DNA of 64,000 nucleotides. Source: Devosia nanyangense. GTDB taxonomy: Bacteria; Pseudomonadota; Alphaproteobacteria; Rhizobiales; Devosiaceae. A program made the position numbers and the translations under genes. The notes beneath the pieces are model-generated. The model was not told the origin of the DNA, did not search any database, and was given only the letters and a program-made list of their open reading frames with translations. Location: the NCBI GenBank assembly GCA_016213505.1, contig JACRAF010000057.1, forward strand, positions 1 to 64,000, read 5' to 3'. Shown here piece by piece: positions 34,387 through 43,592 of this stretch (position 1 is its first letter; each line of letters opens with the position of its first letter).

Positions 34387-35199
34387 CTAGGCGCGCTGCA
34401 CGGTTCGGATCGCGCCCGCCTGCGGGTCGTAGCCGCGGGCCGCGAGCAGGAACGCCACCACCGTGCAGCCGGCCACCACCCCGAGCGAGAGCAGGTTCAA
34501 TTGCCCATAGGCGGCGAAGCGGATCAGCTCGACCGCGTGGTTGAAGGGGTTGAGCTCGGACAGCCAGTAGACGAGATCCGCGCCGGCCTCGCGCAGCTTC
34601 CACAAGGGGTAGAGGGCGGACGATAGAAAGAACATCGGGAACACCACGAAGTTCATCATCCCGGCAAAATTCTCGATCTGTCGCGTATAGACCGAGACCA
34701 AGAGCCCGATCGATCCCAGCATCAGGCCGGCGAGCACGATCGCCGGGGCGGCATAGAGGGTGCCGAGCCCTGGGAACGCATAGCCGAAGATGCGCGCCAG
34801 CAGCAGGAACGCATAGGCCTGCAGCAGCGCGAGAATCGTCGCCGCGGCGATCTTGGCGAACAACAGGAAACTGCGCGGCAGCGGGCTGACCAGCATCACC
34901 CGCATCACCCCTGCCTCGCGGTCGTAGACCATCGACAGCGCCGACTGCATGCACTGGAACAGGACGACGATGCCGACCAGTCCCGGCAGGACGTATTCCT
35001 GATAGGGCGTGTAGGTCTGGTAGGGCGGAATGATCGAGATGCCCAACAAATCGTGGAGGCCCGTCGCGAACACCAGCAGCCACAGCGCCGGCCGGATCAG
35101 CGACGAGATCAGCCGCTCGGTCTGCCGCAGGAACTTCGCGATCTCGCGCCAGGTGATGGCGGAAAAGCCGAGCCACAGGTGGCCGATGGTTACTGGCAC
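34387..35199 (-). CDS. ABC-2 type permease of the PQQ-dehydrogenase-associated ABC system (LutF-like)
   Basis: A 270-residue ABC-2 permease with six spans, of the kind regularly found beside PQQ-dependent alcohol dehydrogenases and in lanthanide-utilisation (lut) clusters. Recognisable parts are RPALWLLVFATGL, the YVLPGLVGIVVLFQCMQSALSMVYDREAGVMRVMLVSPLPRS-type region and FVVFPMFFLSSALYPLW. The GTG at 35199 overlaps the stop of the binding-protein gene by ten bases; longer starts lie inside that gene. Its ATPase partner is probably 40420-41181. Confidence 0.8.
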   Translation of the reverse strand: MPVTIGHLWLGFSAITWREIAKFLRQTERLISSLIRPALWLLVFATGLHDLLGISIIPPYQTYTPYQEYVLPGLVGIVVLFQCMQSALSMVYDREAGVMRVMLVSPLPRSFLLFAKIAAATILALLQAYAFLLLARIFGYAFPGLGTLYAAPAIVLAGLMLGSIGLLVSVYTRQIENFAGMMNFVVFPMFFLSSALYPLWKLREAGADLVYWLSELNPFNHAVELIRFAAYGQLNLLSLGVVAGCTVVAFLLAARGYDPQAGAIRTVQRA

Positions 35200-36365
35200 T
35201 TGAACTCCGGCTCGTCGGTGCCCAGCGTATCGAGCACGTTGGTCTGGTGCAGGAACCCCTCCAGCGGCGCCACGTCGATCACCGCGTTGGACGTCGACAG
35301 CATGATCGGCATCCTGAGCTGTCCGTCCCACGGCCGGAAGTTCATCGACACGCCCTTCGATCCGTCGACGCGCAGCCGGTTGCTGCGCATGAAAGCGTCG
35401 ACCTTCTTGAAGTCCTCCGAATTGGCCTTGACGTAAGAGGTGACGATCGCCTTGGCGGCCATCCAGGTCGACCAGTCATGACCGGTCATACGCAGACCGT
35501 TGGTGAACCTGCCGAAGCGCAGGGTGACCTGGGTCGCGCTATCGTGGTCCGCCGACCAGTGCCACGCGCTGGCGACGAGACCGGCGGTGCCGACCACCGG
35601 CCGCGGCAGTTGCGTGGCATAGGGGAGGTAGCGGCCGAACTCGCCGAAACTGTCGGCGAGAAAGACCAGATCGTAGTCGGCCCCGCCGGTGATCAGCTTG
35701 GCGTTGTTCTGTTCGCGATTGGCCGGGTCGGTCGCCAGCGTGAACTGCCTGGTGTCCGCTATGTCGAGCCGCAGGCGCTGCGCCGCGGCGGTGAAGGCGT
35801 CGGCGATTTCCTTGTCGCGCTTCTCCTCTCCATACAGCACGAGAACGCGGGTCCAGTTCTGCGTGCGCAGATACTGCACCATGGCATCGGCCAGCATGCG
35901 GTCGGAGGCCGCGCTGTGCAGCAAATTGGGATAGCACCGGGTCCGCAGATAATCGTCCGGGGCCGTGGCATTGATCAGCGTCACCGGCTGGTCGCGCGTC
36001 AGCGCCGCCACCTGGTCGAGGAGCGACGCGGGCAGGTCGACGATGACGAAATGCTCGCCGGCTGCCACCATCCTGCGCACCGCATCGACGAGACCCGTGA
36101 TGTCGGCCGCCTTCTCGAAATCGAGCGTGAAGCTCATGCCCACCGCTTGGCCGATGATGCCGAGGTCGTCGACGCCCATTTTGGCGCCGAACGTCGGATC
36201 GTCCGGGGGATTGATCTCGATCCGGGTGTAGACGAGATCCGGCTGATAGCGCGGATCGTCGCTGAGGCCGAGATAGCCGATGGTCACGCTGCCGCCGGCG
36301 AACGTCGCCCCCGCCTGGACGGCGAAGGCGAGCAAGAGGCCGATGGCGGCGAGGCACCTAGTCAT
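35190..36365 (-). CDS. ABC substrate-binding protein of the PQQ-dehydrogenase-associated system (LutA-like)
   Basis: A 391-residue exported protein. The signal peptide (MTRCLAAIGLLLAFAVQAGA) is followed by a branched-chain-type binding fold: VTIGYLGLSDDPRYQPDLVY, then VLVLYGEEKRDKEIADAF and DYDLVFLADSFGEFGRYLPY. Family members accompany PQQ dehydrogenases; in Methylorubrum a relative in the lut cluster takes part in lanthanide handling. Many acidic residues are present but no proven metal site can be named. The ATG at 36365 overlaps the upstream beta-propeller gene by eight bases. Confidence 0.8.
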   Translation of the reverse strand: MTRCLAAIGLLLAFAVQAGATFAGGSVTIGYLGLSDDPRYQPDLVYTRIEINPPDDPTFGAKMGVDDLGIIGQAVGMSFTLDFEKAADITGLVDAVRRMVAAGEHFVIVDLPASLLDQVAALTRDQPVTLINATAPDDYLRTRCYPNLLHSAASDRMLADAMVQYLRTQNWTRVLVLYGEEKRDKEIADAFTAAAQRLRLDIADTRQFTLATDPANREQNNAKLITGGADYDLVFLADSFGEFGRYLPYATQLPRPVVGTAGLVASAWHWSADHDSATQVTLRFGRFTNGLRMTGHDWSTWMAAKAIVTSYVKANSEDFKKVDAFMRSNRLRVDGSKGVSMNFRPWDGQLRMPIMLSTSNAVIDVAPLEGFLHQTNVLDTLGTDEPEFKCQ

Positions 36366-37347
36366 CGATGACCACCGAATGAGGCACACGTCCGATCGGC
36401 AGGGACTTTACCGCCGACATCGACGCCATGTCGACGATGGTGATGTCGTCCGACAGGCCGTTGGCCACGATGGCGATCTTTTCGTCCTTGCTGAGGTCGA
36501 TCGACCAGGCGCGCTTGCCGACAAGCACATATTTCAGCACGTCGTGCGTGTGCGCGTCGATGATGGCGATGTGGTTGGCGCGCCCGAGGCTGAGCAGGAT
36601 CTTGCTGCCGTCGCGGGTGATCGCCATGCCGACCGGCGTCACGTCCTCCTCGCGGAAGCCGGGCGGCACGAAGGTCAGGCTGTCCTTGATCTCGAGCGTC
36701 TTGGTGTCGATGATGTCGATCTCGCTCGACAGCTCGCACGAAACCCAAAGCTCGGACCCGTCCGGCGTCAGGATGAGGCGGCGCGGCCGCGTGCCCACCA
36801 CGATGTTCTTGGTCACCGCCCCGCTCGCCGGATCAATGACATGGACCATGTCGGCCACTTCCGAGGTGGCGTAGACCGTTTTGCCGTCGGGCGTCACCAG
36901 AATGCCTTCGGGCTCGGCCCCGGTCGGGATGTCCTGGGTCGAGATGCGGCTCGTGAGGTCGATGCGCTCGACGCGCGAATCCTCCTCGTCCGAGACGTAG
37001 ATCGCCGACTCGTCGCCGGTGAAGGCGAACACCTCCGGGCTCGGGCCGGTCGGGATGCTGTCGACCACCTCGAGCGTGGCAACGTCGATGACGTCGATCG
37101 AGTCGTCATCCCCGCAGGCGACATAGAGCAGCGTATGGGCGGCATTGAAGTGCATGTCGCGCGGGCGGCGCGACGTGGGAATGCGCTTGACGATAGTGTA
37201 GTCCTTGTCGAGGACGACGATTTCGTTGCCCTTTTCGGTGGACACGAAGATGAGGCCCGTACCTGCGGCCACAGCCGGCAGGGTCAGGAACAAGGCCAGG
37301 ATGAGCGCGGCAGCGCTCGCCAAAAGCGATCTCGGATGCACGGTCAT
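36358..37347 (-). CDS. Periplasmic YVTN beta-propeller protein, PQQ-catabolism type (LutD-like)
   Basis: A 329-residue exported propeller with a signal peptide ending PAVAAG. Blades repeat the pattern IDVATLEVVDSIPTGPSPEV, TLYVACGDDDSIDVID and VYATSEVADMVHVIDP. Such proteins are fixed members of the PQQ-dehydrogenase ABC gene set, and the lut version (LutD) was reported to bind lanthanides. The many DD and ED pairs between blades would suit metal binding. It overlaps its neighbours on both sides, showing tight operon structure. Confidence 0.82.
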   Translation of the reverse strand: MTVHPRSLLASAAALILALFLTLPAVAAGTGLIFVSTEKGNEIVVLDKDYTIVKRIPTSRRPRDMHFNAAHTLLYVACGDDDSIDVIDVATLEVVDSIPTGPSPEVFAFTGDESAIYVSDEEDSRVERIDLTSRISTQDIPTGAEPEGILVTPDGKTVYATSEVADMVHVIDPASGAVTKNIVVGTRPRRLILTPDGSELWVSCELSSEIDIIDTKTLEIKDSLTFVPPGFREEDVTPVGMAITRDGSKILLSLGRANHIAIIDAHTHDVLKYVLVGKRAWSIDLSKDEKIAIVANGLSDDITIVDMASMSAVKSLPIGRVPHSVVIDD

Positions 37348-37775
37348 TTCACCACGAATTTGCCGATGAGGCCGCGCGTCTCGTAGCCCGGCACGTAAAA
37401 GTCGTATTCGCCGGGCCGCACCGGAACGAACGAGATTTCGACGGTCTCTTCATCGCCGAAGCTGATCTCGTCGAAACCGGCGAGGCTGATCGAGACTTCG
37501 CCCACTGAGACCTGATTGATCCATGAATTGCGCAGCAGCTCCGGCATGGCGAAGTCGATCTCGTCGCTGCCGTCGCTGCTGATCTCCAGGCGGTAATACT
37601 GGCCGGTTTCGAGCTGGTACTCGGTTTCCGAAAACGTCAGATCGGCCATGTTGATCTCGAGTTCGTCGAGATCGGTGCCATTGGCGGCGAGATTGCCTTC
37701 GGCCGATGCCCCGAACGGGGCGAAAACGCCCAAGAAAACAGCTATCGCTGCAATAGATTTTTGCAATGCCGGCAT
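37344..37775 (-). CDS. Exported cupredoxin-like protein without copper ligands
   Basis: A 143-residue protein with a signal peptide ending FGASAE. The C-terminal segment VRPGEYDFYVPGYETRGLIG follows the layout of cupredoxin-fold proteins (compare YxFxCPxPGHxxxGMxG), but the copper-ligand Cys, His and Met positions are all substituted. It is strongly acidic (DLDELEINMADL, DGSDEIDFAMPE). The start at MPALQKSI is chosen for the signal peptide; an earlier in-frame start is 19 codons upstream. It is the first gene of the leftward lut-like operon and may chaperone a hard metal ion rather than copper; that is speculation. Confidence 0.65.
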   Translation of the reverse strand: MPALQKSIAAIAVFLGVFAPFGASAEGNLAANGTDLDELEINMADLTFSETEYQLETGQYYRLEISSDGSDEIDFAMPELLRNSWINQVSVGEVSISLAGFDEISFGDEETVEISFVPVRPGEYDFYVPGYETRGLIGKFVVK

Positions 37776-37917
37776 CGAAAGCCTCCAGTTCGCATGATTG
37801 GCATCGAGCCTGAGGGCCGGCAACCATGACACGACAATGCTCAGTATTGTCTAGACTGATGAGGTCAGATGCTAGCGCTTGGAAAAACAGGGGGTTGAGG
37901 CCCTCGAGGGGAGAACC

Positions 37918-38907
37918 ATGCGCAGCTTCGTACGTCCACTTCTGGCCGGTCTGGCGATCGCATCCGCCGTCGTCTTGTCCGGATTCTCGCCGGAGACCCA
38001 CAAGCTCACCCTCGGCCTGCAGGGCACCGGAACCGCCAAGTGGGAACTCGCCGCGATGACGGCGCTGGGCATCGACAAAAAGCACCAGCTCGAGCTCGAC
38101 GTCCGCGACCTCGCCGATTCCAAGGCCGGGCAGATCGCGCTCCAGGCCGGCGAGGTCGAGGTGATCCTCTCCGATTTCGTCTGGGTGTCGCTGCAGCGCC
38201 ATCAGGGCAACATGGTCACCATGGTGCCGCATTCGCTGACCGTGGGCGGGCTGATCGTCGACCCGGCGGCCGGCATCGCGACCATCGCCGACCTCAAGGG
38301 CAAGACCCTCGCCGTCTCGGGCAGCGCCGTCGACAAAAGCTTCGTCATCCTCAGCGCCTACTACGCCAAGCAGACCGGGTCCAAGCTCCTCGACGACGTC
38401 GACGCCAAATTCGGCGCCCCGCCGCTGATCAACGAGCTGATCACCGGTGACAAGGCGCAGGCGGCGCTCAATCTGTGGAACTGGAACGCCAGGGCCAAGA
38501 TCGCCGGCAAGACCGAGCTGATCTCGGTGCCCGCGATGCTCGCCGATCTGGGCGTCTCCGAGACCCCGCCGCTGCTCGGCTGGGTGTTCTCGGACGACAC
38601 GGCAAACCAGAAGAAGGTCGAACTCAAGGCCTTCCTCGATTCTTCCTTCGAGACCAAGGCGGCGCTGATGACGGACGACGCCGTCTGGGACACCATTCGG
38701 CCCGCCATGAACGTCGGCGACGACGACGCCCTGTTCAAGCAGCTGCGTGACGACTACCGCGCCGGCATCGTGCTGAAATACTCGGCCAGCGACATGGGAC
38801 CGGCCGAGCAGTCCTTCGCCCTGATGGCCAAGTTCGGCGGACCCGACGTCGTCGGCGACGCCACCGACCTGGCCGACGGCACGTTCTGGAAGGGCTATCA
38901 CAAATAG
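37918..38907 (+). CDS. NitT/TauT-type ABC transporter substrate-binding protein
   Basis: A 329-residue exported protein. GAGGGGAG precedes the ATG, and the signal peptide ends near VVLSGFSPET. The body is a type II periplasmic fold of the nitrate/sulphonate group: VEVILSDFVWVSLQRHQG, then TIADLKGKTLAVSGSAVDKSF. The three-gene set (this, permease, ATPase) lies divergent from the lut-like operon and ends by overlapping the PQQ-associated ATPase gene, so it works with the quinoprotein cluster. The ligand is unknown; family members bind sulphonates, nitrate, bicarbonate or aromatic compounds. Confidence 0.82.
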   Translation: MRSFVRPLLAGLAIASAVVLSGFSPETHKLTLGLQGTGTAKWELAAMTALGIDKKHQLELDVRDLADSKAGQIALQAGEVEVILSDFVWVSLQRHQGNMVTMVPHSLTVGGLIVDPAAGIATIADLKGKTLAVSGSAVDKSFVILSAYYAKQTGSKLLDDVDAKFGAPPLINELITGDKAQAALNLWNWNARAKIAGKTELISVPAMLADLGVSETPPLLGWVFSDDTANQKKVELKAFLDSSFETKAALMTDDAVWDTIRPAMNVGDDDALFKQLRDDYRAGIVLKYSASDMGPAEQSFALMAKFGGPDVVGDATDLADGTFWKGYHK

Positions 38908-38972
38908 ACCAAGCGCCCGCTGGTCGCGCAACGACAATCCGACCGGCACGCGCCGATCGCGGTCGCCGGGAT

Positions 38973-39713
38973 TTGCCTTGGGAGCTGATCAGCCCGATCC
39001 TGCTGCTGGTCGTGTGGCAGGCGCTGGCGATGCTGTTTCCAGGGCGGTTGTTTCCGACGCCCATCGCCGTCGCCCAGCAGATCTGGACCGCCACCGTATC
39101 GGGCAAGCTGCTGGCCGACATGGCCAAGACGCTGACCCGCGCCGGCATCGCCTTCGCGATCTCGATGGGCATCGGCATCGCCATCGGCATTGTCCTCGGC
39201 CGCATCAGGCTGGCCGACCGGTTGTTCTCGACCTGGGTCATCATCGGGCTCAACCTGCCGGCGATCGTCATCGCCATCGTCCTTTACATCTGGCTCGGGC
39301 TGACCGAGGTCGCACTGATCCTGGCGGTGATCGTCAACAAGGTGCCGCTGGTGATCGCCACCATCCGCGAGGGCGTGCGCAGCTTCTCGCGCGACTACGA
39401 CGAGCTGGCGCGCGCCTACCGCATGCCGCTCGGCCGGCGGCTGCGGCTCATCTTCGTGCCGCAGCTCACGCCCTATGTGCTGGCGGCGGCGCGCACCGGC
39501 CTGTCGCTGATCTGGAAGATCGTTCTGGTCTTCGAGGTGCTGGGCAGCGATGGCGGCGTCGGCTTCCGCATCAGCGAGTTTTTTCAATTCTTCGACATCA
39601 AGGGGATTCTCGCCTACACCACGGCGTTCATCCTCGTGGTGCTCGTCTTCGAGTACGGGATCATGCGGCCGCTGGAGCGCAGTGCAGTCAAATGGCGGAC
39701 GGACCGCAGCTGA
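38973..39713 (+). CDS. NitT/TauT-type ABC transporter permease
   Basis: A 246-residue permease with six spans and the EAA-like loop DELARAYRMPLGRRLRLIFVPQLTPY. The only near start is the TTG at 38973, without a good ribosome-binding site; the frame stays open back to the preceding stop, so the true start is uncertain. It forms a transporter with the binding protein upstream and the ATPase that overlaps it by 22 bases. Confidence 0.82.
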   Translation: MPWELISPILLLVVWQALAMLFPGRLFPTPIAVAQQIWTATVSGKLLADMAKTLTRAGIAFAISMGIGIAIGIVLGRIRLADRLFSTWVIIGLNLPAIVIAIVLYIWLGLTEVALILAVIVNKVPLVIATIREGVRSFSRDYDELARAYRMPLGRRLRLIFVPQLTPYVLAAARTGLSLIWKIVLVFEVLGSDGGVGFRISEFFQFFDIKGILAYTTAFILVVLVFEYGIMRPLERSAVKWRTDRS

Positions 39714-40423
39714 ACATCGATATCGTGGCCAAGCGCTTTGCGGTGCTGCCCGTTCCCCTGATGGTCGATCTCCACCTCGAGGTGGCGGCGGCCTCGGTGG
39801 TGGCGCTGGTCGGGCCGTCGGGCGTCGGCAAGTCGACGCTGCTGCGCATGATCGCCGGCATCGACACCGATTTTGCCGGCACCATCGTGATCGACGGCGT
39901 GCCCGCAGCCACGGCGCCGCCCGCCGGATTCGTATTCCAGGATGCGCGCCTGCTCCCCTGGCTCACCGCCGAGGCCAATATCCGCGCGGTGCGCGAGGCG
40001 ACCACGCCGGCCGAGGCGCGCGACCTGCTTGGCCGGGTCGGGCTCGCCGGCTACGAGAATGCCTATCCGCACGAATTGTCGGGCGGCATGCAGCGCCGTG
40101 TGGCGCTGGCGCGGGCCTTCTCGGTCAATCCGCGCCTGCTGCTGCTCGACGAGCCCTTCGTGTCGCTCGACCGGCACCTCGTCACCGAGGTCCAGCAGGT
40201 GTTCCTCGACCTCGTGCGCGACACCAGCGCCACGGTGGTCCTCGTCACCCATCTGCCTGAGGACGCGGCGCGCCTCGCCGACCGGGCCATCTTGCTCACC
40301 GGCCAGCCGGCGCGCATCATCGCCGACATCGTCCTGCCCGGCCTGCGCGGCACCCGCGGCGCGGCGGAGATTTCCCGCCTCATCGACGAAATAGCGTTGC
40401 CATCGAGCGAGACCGCACTGTGA
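39692..40423 (+). CDS. NitT/TauT-type ABC transporter ATP-binding protein
   Basis: A 243-residue ATPase. Walker A is GPSGVGKST, the Q-loop is FVFQDARLLPW, the signature LSGGMQRRVALARAF and Walker B LLLLDEPFVSLD. It overlaps the permease gene by 22 bases and the next ATPase gene by four (GTGA). Confidence 0.88.
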   Translation: MADGPQLNIDIVAKRFAVLPVPLMVDLHLEVAAASVVALVGPSGVGKSTLLRMIAGIDTDFAGTIVIDGVPAATAPPAGFVFQDARLLPWLTAEANIRAVREATTPAEARDLLGRVGLAGYENAYPHELSGGMQRRVALARAFSVNPRLLLLDEPFVSLDRHLVTEVQQVFLDLVRDTSATVVLVTHLPEDAARLADRAILLTGQPARIIADIVLPGLRGTRGAAEISRLIDEIALPSSETAL

Positions 40424-41181
40424 CCGACACTCCCCCCGTGCTTGAGCTCGACGATGTGCGCAAATCCTACGGCCGCACCGAGGCCCTCAAGGGCGTCACC
40501 TTCTCGCTAGCGCGCGCCGAAATCGTCGGGCTGCTCGGACCCAATGGCGCCGGCAAGTCGACGCTGTTCCAGATCGCCGCCGGCCTTTTTGCGCCCGATG
40601 GCGGCAGCGTCAAACTGTTCGGCCTCGACTATCGCGGGCACTCCGCCGAGATCCTGTCGCGGCTGGGTGTGGTGTTCCAGGCCCGCGCCATCGATCTCGA
40701 CATGACGGTCGAAGCCAATCTGGCGTTCCACGCCGCGCTGTTCGGCCTCCACGGCCCATCGGCACGGCAGCGCTTCGCCGACGTGGCGGCGCTGCTCGGG
40801 ATTTCCGATCTGGTCAAGAAGCCGGTGCGCACGCTGTCGGGCGGCAACCAGCGCCGCGTCGAAGTCGCCCGGGCGCTGCTTAACCTGCCGGACCTGCTGC
40901 TCATGGACGAGCCCTCGGTGGGGCTCGATCCGACCACGCGGCAGCTGCTGGTGCGGCACATCCACACCGTGCGCGAGCAGCACGGCACCACCATCCTGTG
41001 GGCCACCCATTTGATCGAGGAGGTCGCCCATGCCGACCGCATCGTGCTCATCGTCGGCGGCAAGATCGTCGATCAGGGAACACCGGCCGAACTGATGCAA
41101 CGGTCCGGCCGGGCCAGCCTCACCGAGGCCTATGTGGCGCTGACCGGAGCGCGGACGGCCGAGGCCCCGCCCCTCGCCTGA
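40420..41181 (+). CDS. ABC ATP-binding protein of the PQQ-dehydrogenase-associated system (LutE-like)
   Basis: A 253-residue ATPase of the ABC-2/drug-export type. Walker A is GPNGAGKST, the signature is LSGGNQRRVEVARAL and Walker B LLLMDEPSVGLD. The sequence around GVVFQARAIDLDMTVEANL is characteristic of the PQQ-alcohol-dehydrogenase ABC family. Its natural partner is the ABC-2 permease at 34387-35199, from which it is separated by the whole NitT-type operon. The GTG start overlaps the preceding gene. Confidence 0.82.
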   Translation: MTDTPPVLELDDVRKSYGRTEALKGVTFSLARAEIVGLLGPNGAGKSTLFQIAAGLFAPDGGSVKLFGLDYRGHSAEILSRLGVVFQARAIDLDMTVEANLAFHAALFGLHGPSARQRFADVAALLGISDLVKKPVRTLSGGNQRRVEVARALLNLPDLLLMDEPSVGLDPTTRQLLVRHIHTVREQHGTTILWATHLIEEVAHADRIVLIVGGKIVDQGTPAELMQRSGRASLTEAYVALTGARTAEAPPLA

Positions 41182-41324
41182 GAGGGGGCCGCATTCGCGA
41201 GGTGGCCTGTCGCCAGAGCAAGTCAGGTCCGTCCAGACCCTGTCTATGGCAGGGGCCAATCCTGGCTATCGGCTTTTCCAATGCCTGACATGGCTAGGCT
41301 GCCCCGACGCTTCACGGAGACGGC

Positions 41325-42134
41325 ATGCGCAGCTGGCACATCCTCGTCGCCCTGGGCCTGATCCTGTCGTCGGCGCTCGGGCTTCTGGTCATGGCGGGCG
41401 GGGCGCGCGAACTTTTGTCGCCGCCTCTTCAGGCCGAACTCGCCGTGCAGGATTTCCCCTTGCCGCCGGACATGGGCGTCGATCCCAACCGTGTGGCCGT
41501 CTTCATGGCCAAAGAACTGCAACAACGGCTGGATGACGATATTGCGATCCGCCTGACACTGAAGGCGGATACGGTGAAAAAGGTGAAGGAGATCGTGCTG
41601 CCGCGGCTGATGAATGTCGTCGTGGTTCAGGCGATGATGCATGAGATCCCCGAACTGTCGGCGCTTCTGGACCTTGGATCCTTCCGCCGCACGGTCAGCG
41701 GGTCGGTCACCAGCGCCAATGCCGCCGACGATGTGGCACTTACCGTGCCGGGCGCCCTGCTGGCCGCCGTCGACGGACAGAAGGTCAAGGTCACCGCAAC
41801 TTCGACCGGGATGGCAGCGCTGGAACTCGGCCCCATGACGGCGGGGCAAAGCCATCAGGTGACTCTGTGGATGGACGCCAGCGCGACGGGGGCCGACCTC
41901 GGCCAGTCCATCCTCCTCGGCGCCGCCAATGGCCAGCGCGGACGCGTCCTGCTCTGGGGCGATCACGGCTGGTTCGGTGCCGATGTCGAAGCGCTGCGCT
42001 GGGGGCGCTGGCTGATCGGAGCGGATCTGGGCGCTGTCTTGGCCTTCGGCCTGGCCAGCCTGATATTGCCTTTCCTGACCCGCCGGCGTGACCGCGCGCG
42101 CCCCGCATTGGCCAGGCCGGCCAAGCCGGCCTGA
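41325..42134 (+). CDS. Membrane-anchored protein of unknown function
   Basis: A 269-residue protein. An N-terminal hydrophobic segment (ILVALGLILSSALGLLVMAGG) and a C-terminal span (LIGADLGAVLAFGLASLILPFL) bracket a periplasmic region with a long helical part (ELQQRLDDDIAIRLTLKADT). I do not recognise the family. GGAGA precedes the ATG. It is convergent with the following group of genes and separated from the ABC genes by 143 bp in which I see nothing. Base usage here appears less extreme than in the upstream operons, an impression not measured. Confidence 0.55.
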   Translation: MRSWHILVALGLILSSALGLLVMAGGARELLSPPLQAELAVQDFPLPPDMGVDPNRVAVFMAKELQQRLDDDIAIRLTLKADTVKKVKEIVLPRLMNVVVVQAMMHEIPELSALLDLGSFRRTVSGSVTSANAADDVALTVPGALLAAVDGQKVKVTATSTGMAALELGPMTAGQSHQVTLWMDASATGADLGQSILLGAANGQRGRVLLWGDHGWFGADVEALRWGRWLIGADLGAVLAFGLASLILPFLTRRRDRARPALARPAKPA

Positions 42135-42318
42135 TCGATCCGGACAGACCTGGCCGATCGCGCCCATCAGTTGGTTGTACCTGCGCACCGCAAGGGCCAC
42201 ACGCCCCACGCCACGACAATCTCGGCCGGGGACAGACCGACGCGACGAGCCCGACCGCCTCGAGCCTATGTCGTGCCGACCGGCAACCGCGCCCCGGGCG
42301 AAGGACCGTCCCGGCCGA

Positions 42319-42909
42319 TCATTCTGGCTTTTCGGGAGTGACGGGGGCGGCTTCAACGCCGAAGGTCAGCATCCCGGCTTCGAACTGGAAAACCCGCTCG
42401 CCCACGGTCCCTGCCCCGCCGGGTCTGCCGTCGACCATGCCCGTCTCGATTTCCTGCGCCAGGGCTTCAGCGGTCTCTTCAGGCAAGGCCATCCTGGCAT
42501 CGACCGTGCCCTGGATTTGCTCGCCCTGGGCAATCTTGCCCATTGCCTCGTTGACCTTGATCTTCAGATCGTCCGAATAGGGGAGCTGGTAGGCGCGTGG
42601 CTGACCCAAAGGGAAATTGGCGGCATCCAGCGTTTGCAGCCACAGGAACACATGTCCCTTTTCGCTCTGCAGCGGATTGGGCTCGATCACCTGGGCCCAG
42701 AGCATGCGGAAGCTGAACGGGATCGGGCCGTCCGTAGGCAAGCCGCGCAATTCGCCGACGCCATTGAACGTCAGCGGAATGAGCGCGACGGTCGCCGCCG
42801 TCGCCAGCGCCTTGAACACCCAGTGCAGCCGTGACGCCAGCAGAAGGTAGGCCAACAGTGCCGCCACCAGCGCATAGGCCGCCGTCAGGGACAGGATGGT
42901 GAAGGTCAT
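42319..42909 (-). CDS. Two-span membrane protein of unknown function
   Basis: A 196-residue protein with two N-terminal spans (TILSLTAAYALVAALLAYLLL and VFKALATAATVALIPL) and a soluble, probably periplasmic, C-terminal region. Family not recognised. It overlaps the next upstream gene by four bases (ATGA), so it is the last member of a tight operon of a TolQ-like protein, a single-pass protein and itself. Confidence 0.55.
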   Translation of the reverse strand: MTFTILSLTAAYALVAALLAYLLLASRLHWVFKALATAATVALIPLTFNGVGELRGLPTDGPIPFSFRMLWAQVIEPNPLQSEKGHVFLWLQTLDAANFPLGQPRAYQLPYSDDLKIKVNEAMGKIAQGEQIQGTVDARMALPEETAEALAQEIETGMVDGRPGGAGTVGERVFQFEAGMLTFGVEAAPVTPEKPE

Positions 42910-43592
42910 TGCTGAATCACTTGTCCAGTCGTTGCATCAATCGGTCCGCCCTGCCCCTGCCCATTGGGGCCCGACGCGCCGCCTTTCCCAATGGATGACC
43001 GCGTCAGCTCAACAAGGCTTTTTGGCGTACTGATGACATTGACCACGTCCTGCCCCTTCAGCGTGAAGCGCACCGCCGTCTGTTCATCGCCCGTGCCCTT
43101 CAGCTCCAGCGTCTGGTAGAAGATGATCTTCACCGTCGGGTTCAGCTTTTCGACCTTCACCTGCACCGGCAGGGGCGCCGAGCCGTTGGCGATGTAGTGG
43201 ACGACGTTGACGACGTATTCGCCGTCCTGCAGCCCGCGGAAGGCAACGATTTCCTGGTTCAGCGGATTCGAGATTTCCTTGCTGTCCAGCAGGATCACAT
43301 CCTTGAACATACCCCGGTCGTCGCGTTCCAGGTTCATCAGCCCGCCTTCGCGCTGGTTGTACCAGACGATGTTGCCGGCCGGATCTTCGACATAGGTGTC
43401 CACGTCGTCGGGATTGTTGTCGGGCCAGGCGACGGTGATCATCATCTCGGCCTTGGGGTCGACCTTGCCCTCGTCGGCTGGCTTGTTGATCATCGCGAAC
43501 GAGATGAAGAACATGAAGGTGATGGCCTTCAGCGAGTTGAACAGAAGGGCCGAGAAGATCTCGAACTCCGGTTCCTGTTCCTCTTCAAACAT
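42906..43592 (-). CDS. Single-pass periplasmic protein paired with a TolQ-like channel protein
   Basis: A 228-residue protein with an acidic cytoplasmic start (MFEEEQEPEFEIF), one span (residues about 14-36, LLFNSLKAITFMFFISFAMI) and a large periplasmic domain. The layout is that of ExbD/TolR/MotB partners, but the membrane aspartate that carries protons in ExbD is absent; a lysine sits near the start of the span. The periplasmic part (DVDTYVEDPAGNIVWYNQRE and so on) resembles proteins of unknown function. It overlaps both neighbours, so it surely acts with them. Confidence 0.6.
   Translation of the reverse strand: MFEEEQEPEFEIFSALLFNSLKAITFMFFISFAMINKPADEGKVDPKAEMMITVAWPDNNPDDVDTYVEDPAGNIVWYNQREGGLMNLERDDRGMFKDVILLDSKEISNPLNQEIVAFRGLQDGEYVVNVVHYIANGSAPLPVQVKVEKLNPTVKIIFYQTLELKGTGDEQTAVRFTLKGQDVVNVISTPKSLVELTRSSIGKGGASGPNGQGQGGPIDATTGQVIQQ

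Noticed and set aside
42906-43592. Calling the single-pass protein ExbD
   Set aside because: The membrane aspartate and the ExbD periplasmic motif are not found; only position and layout agree.
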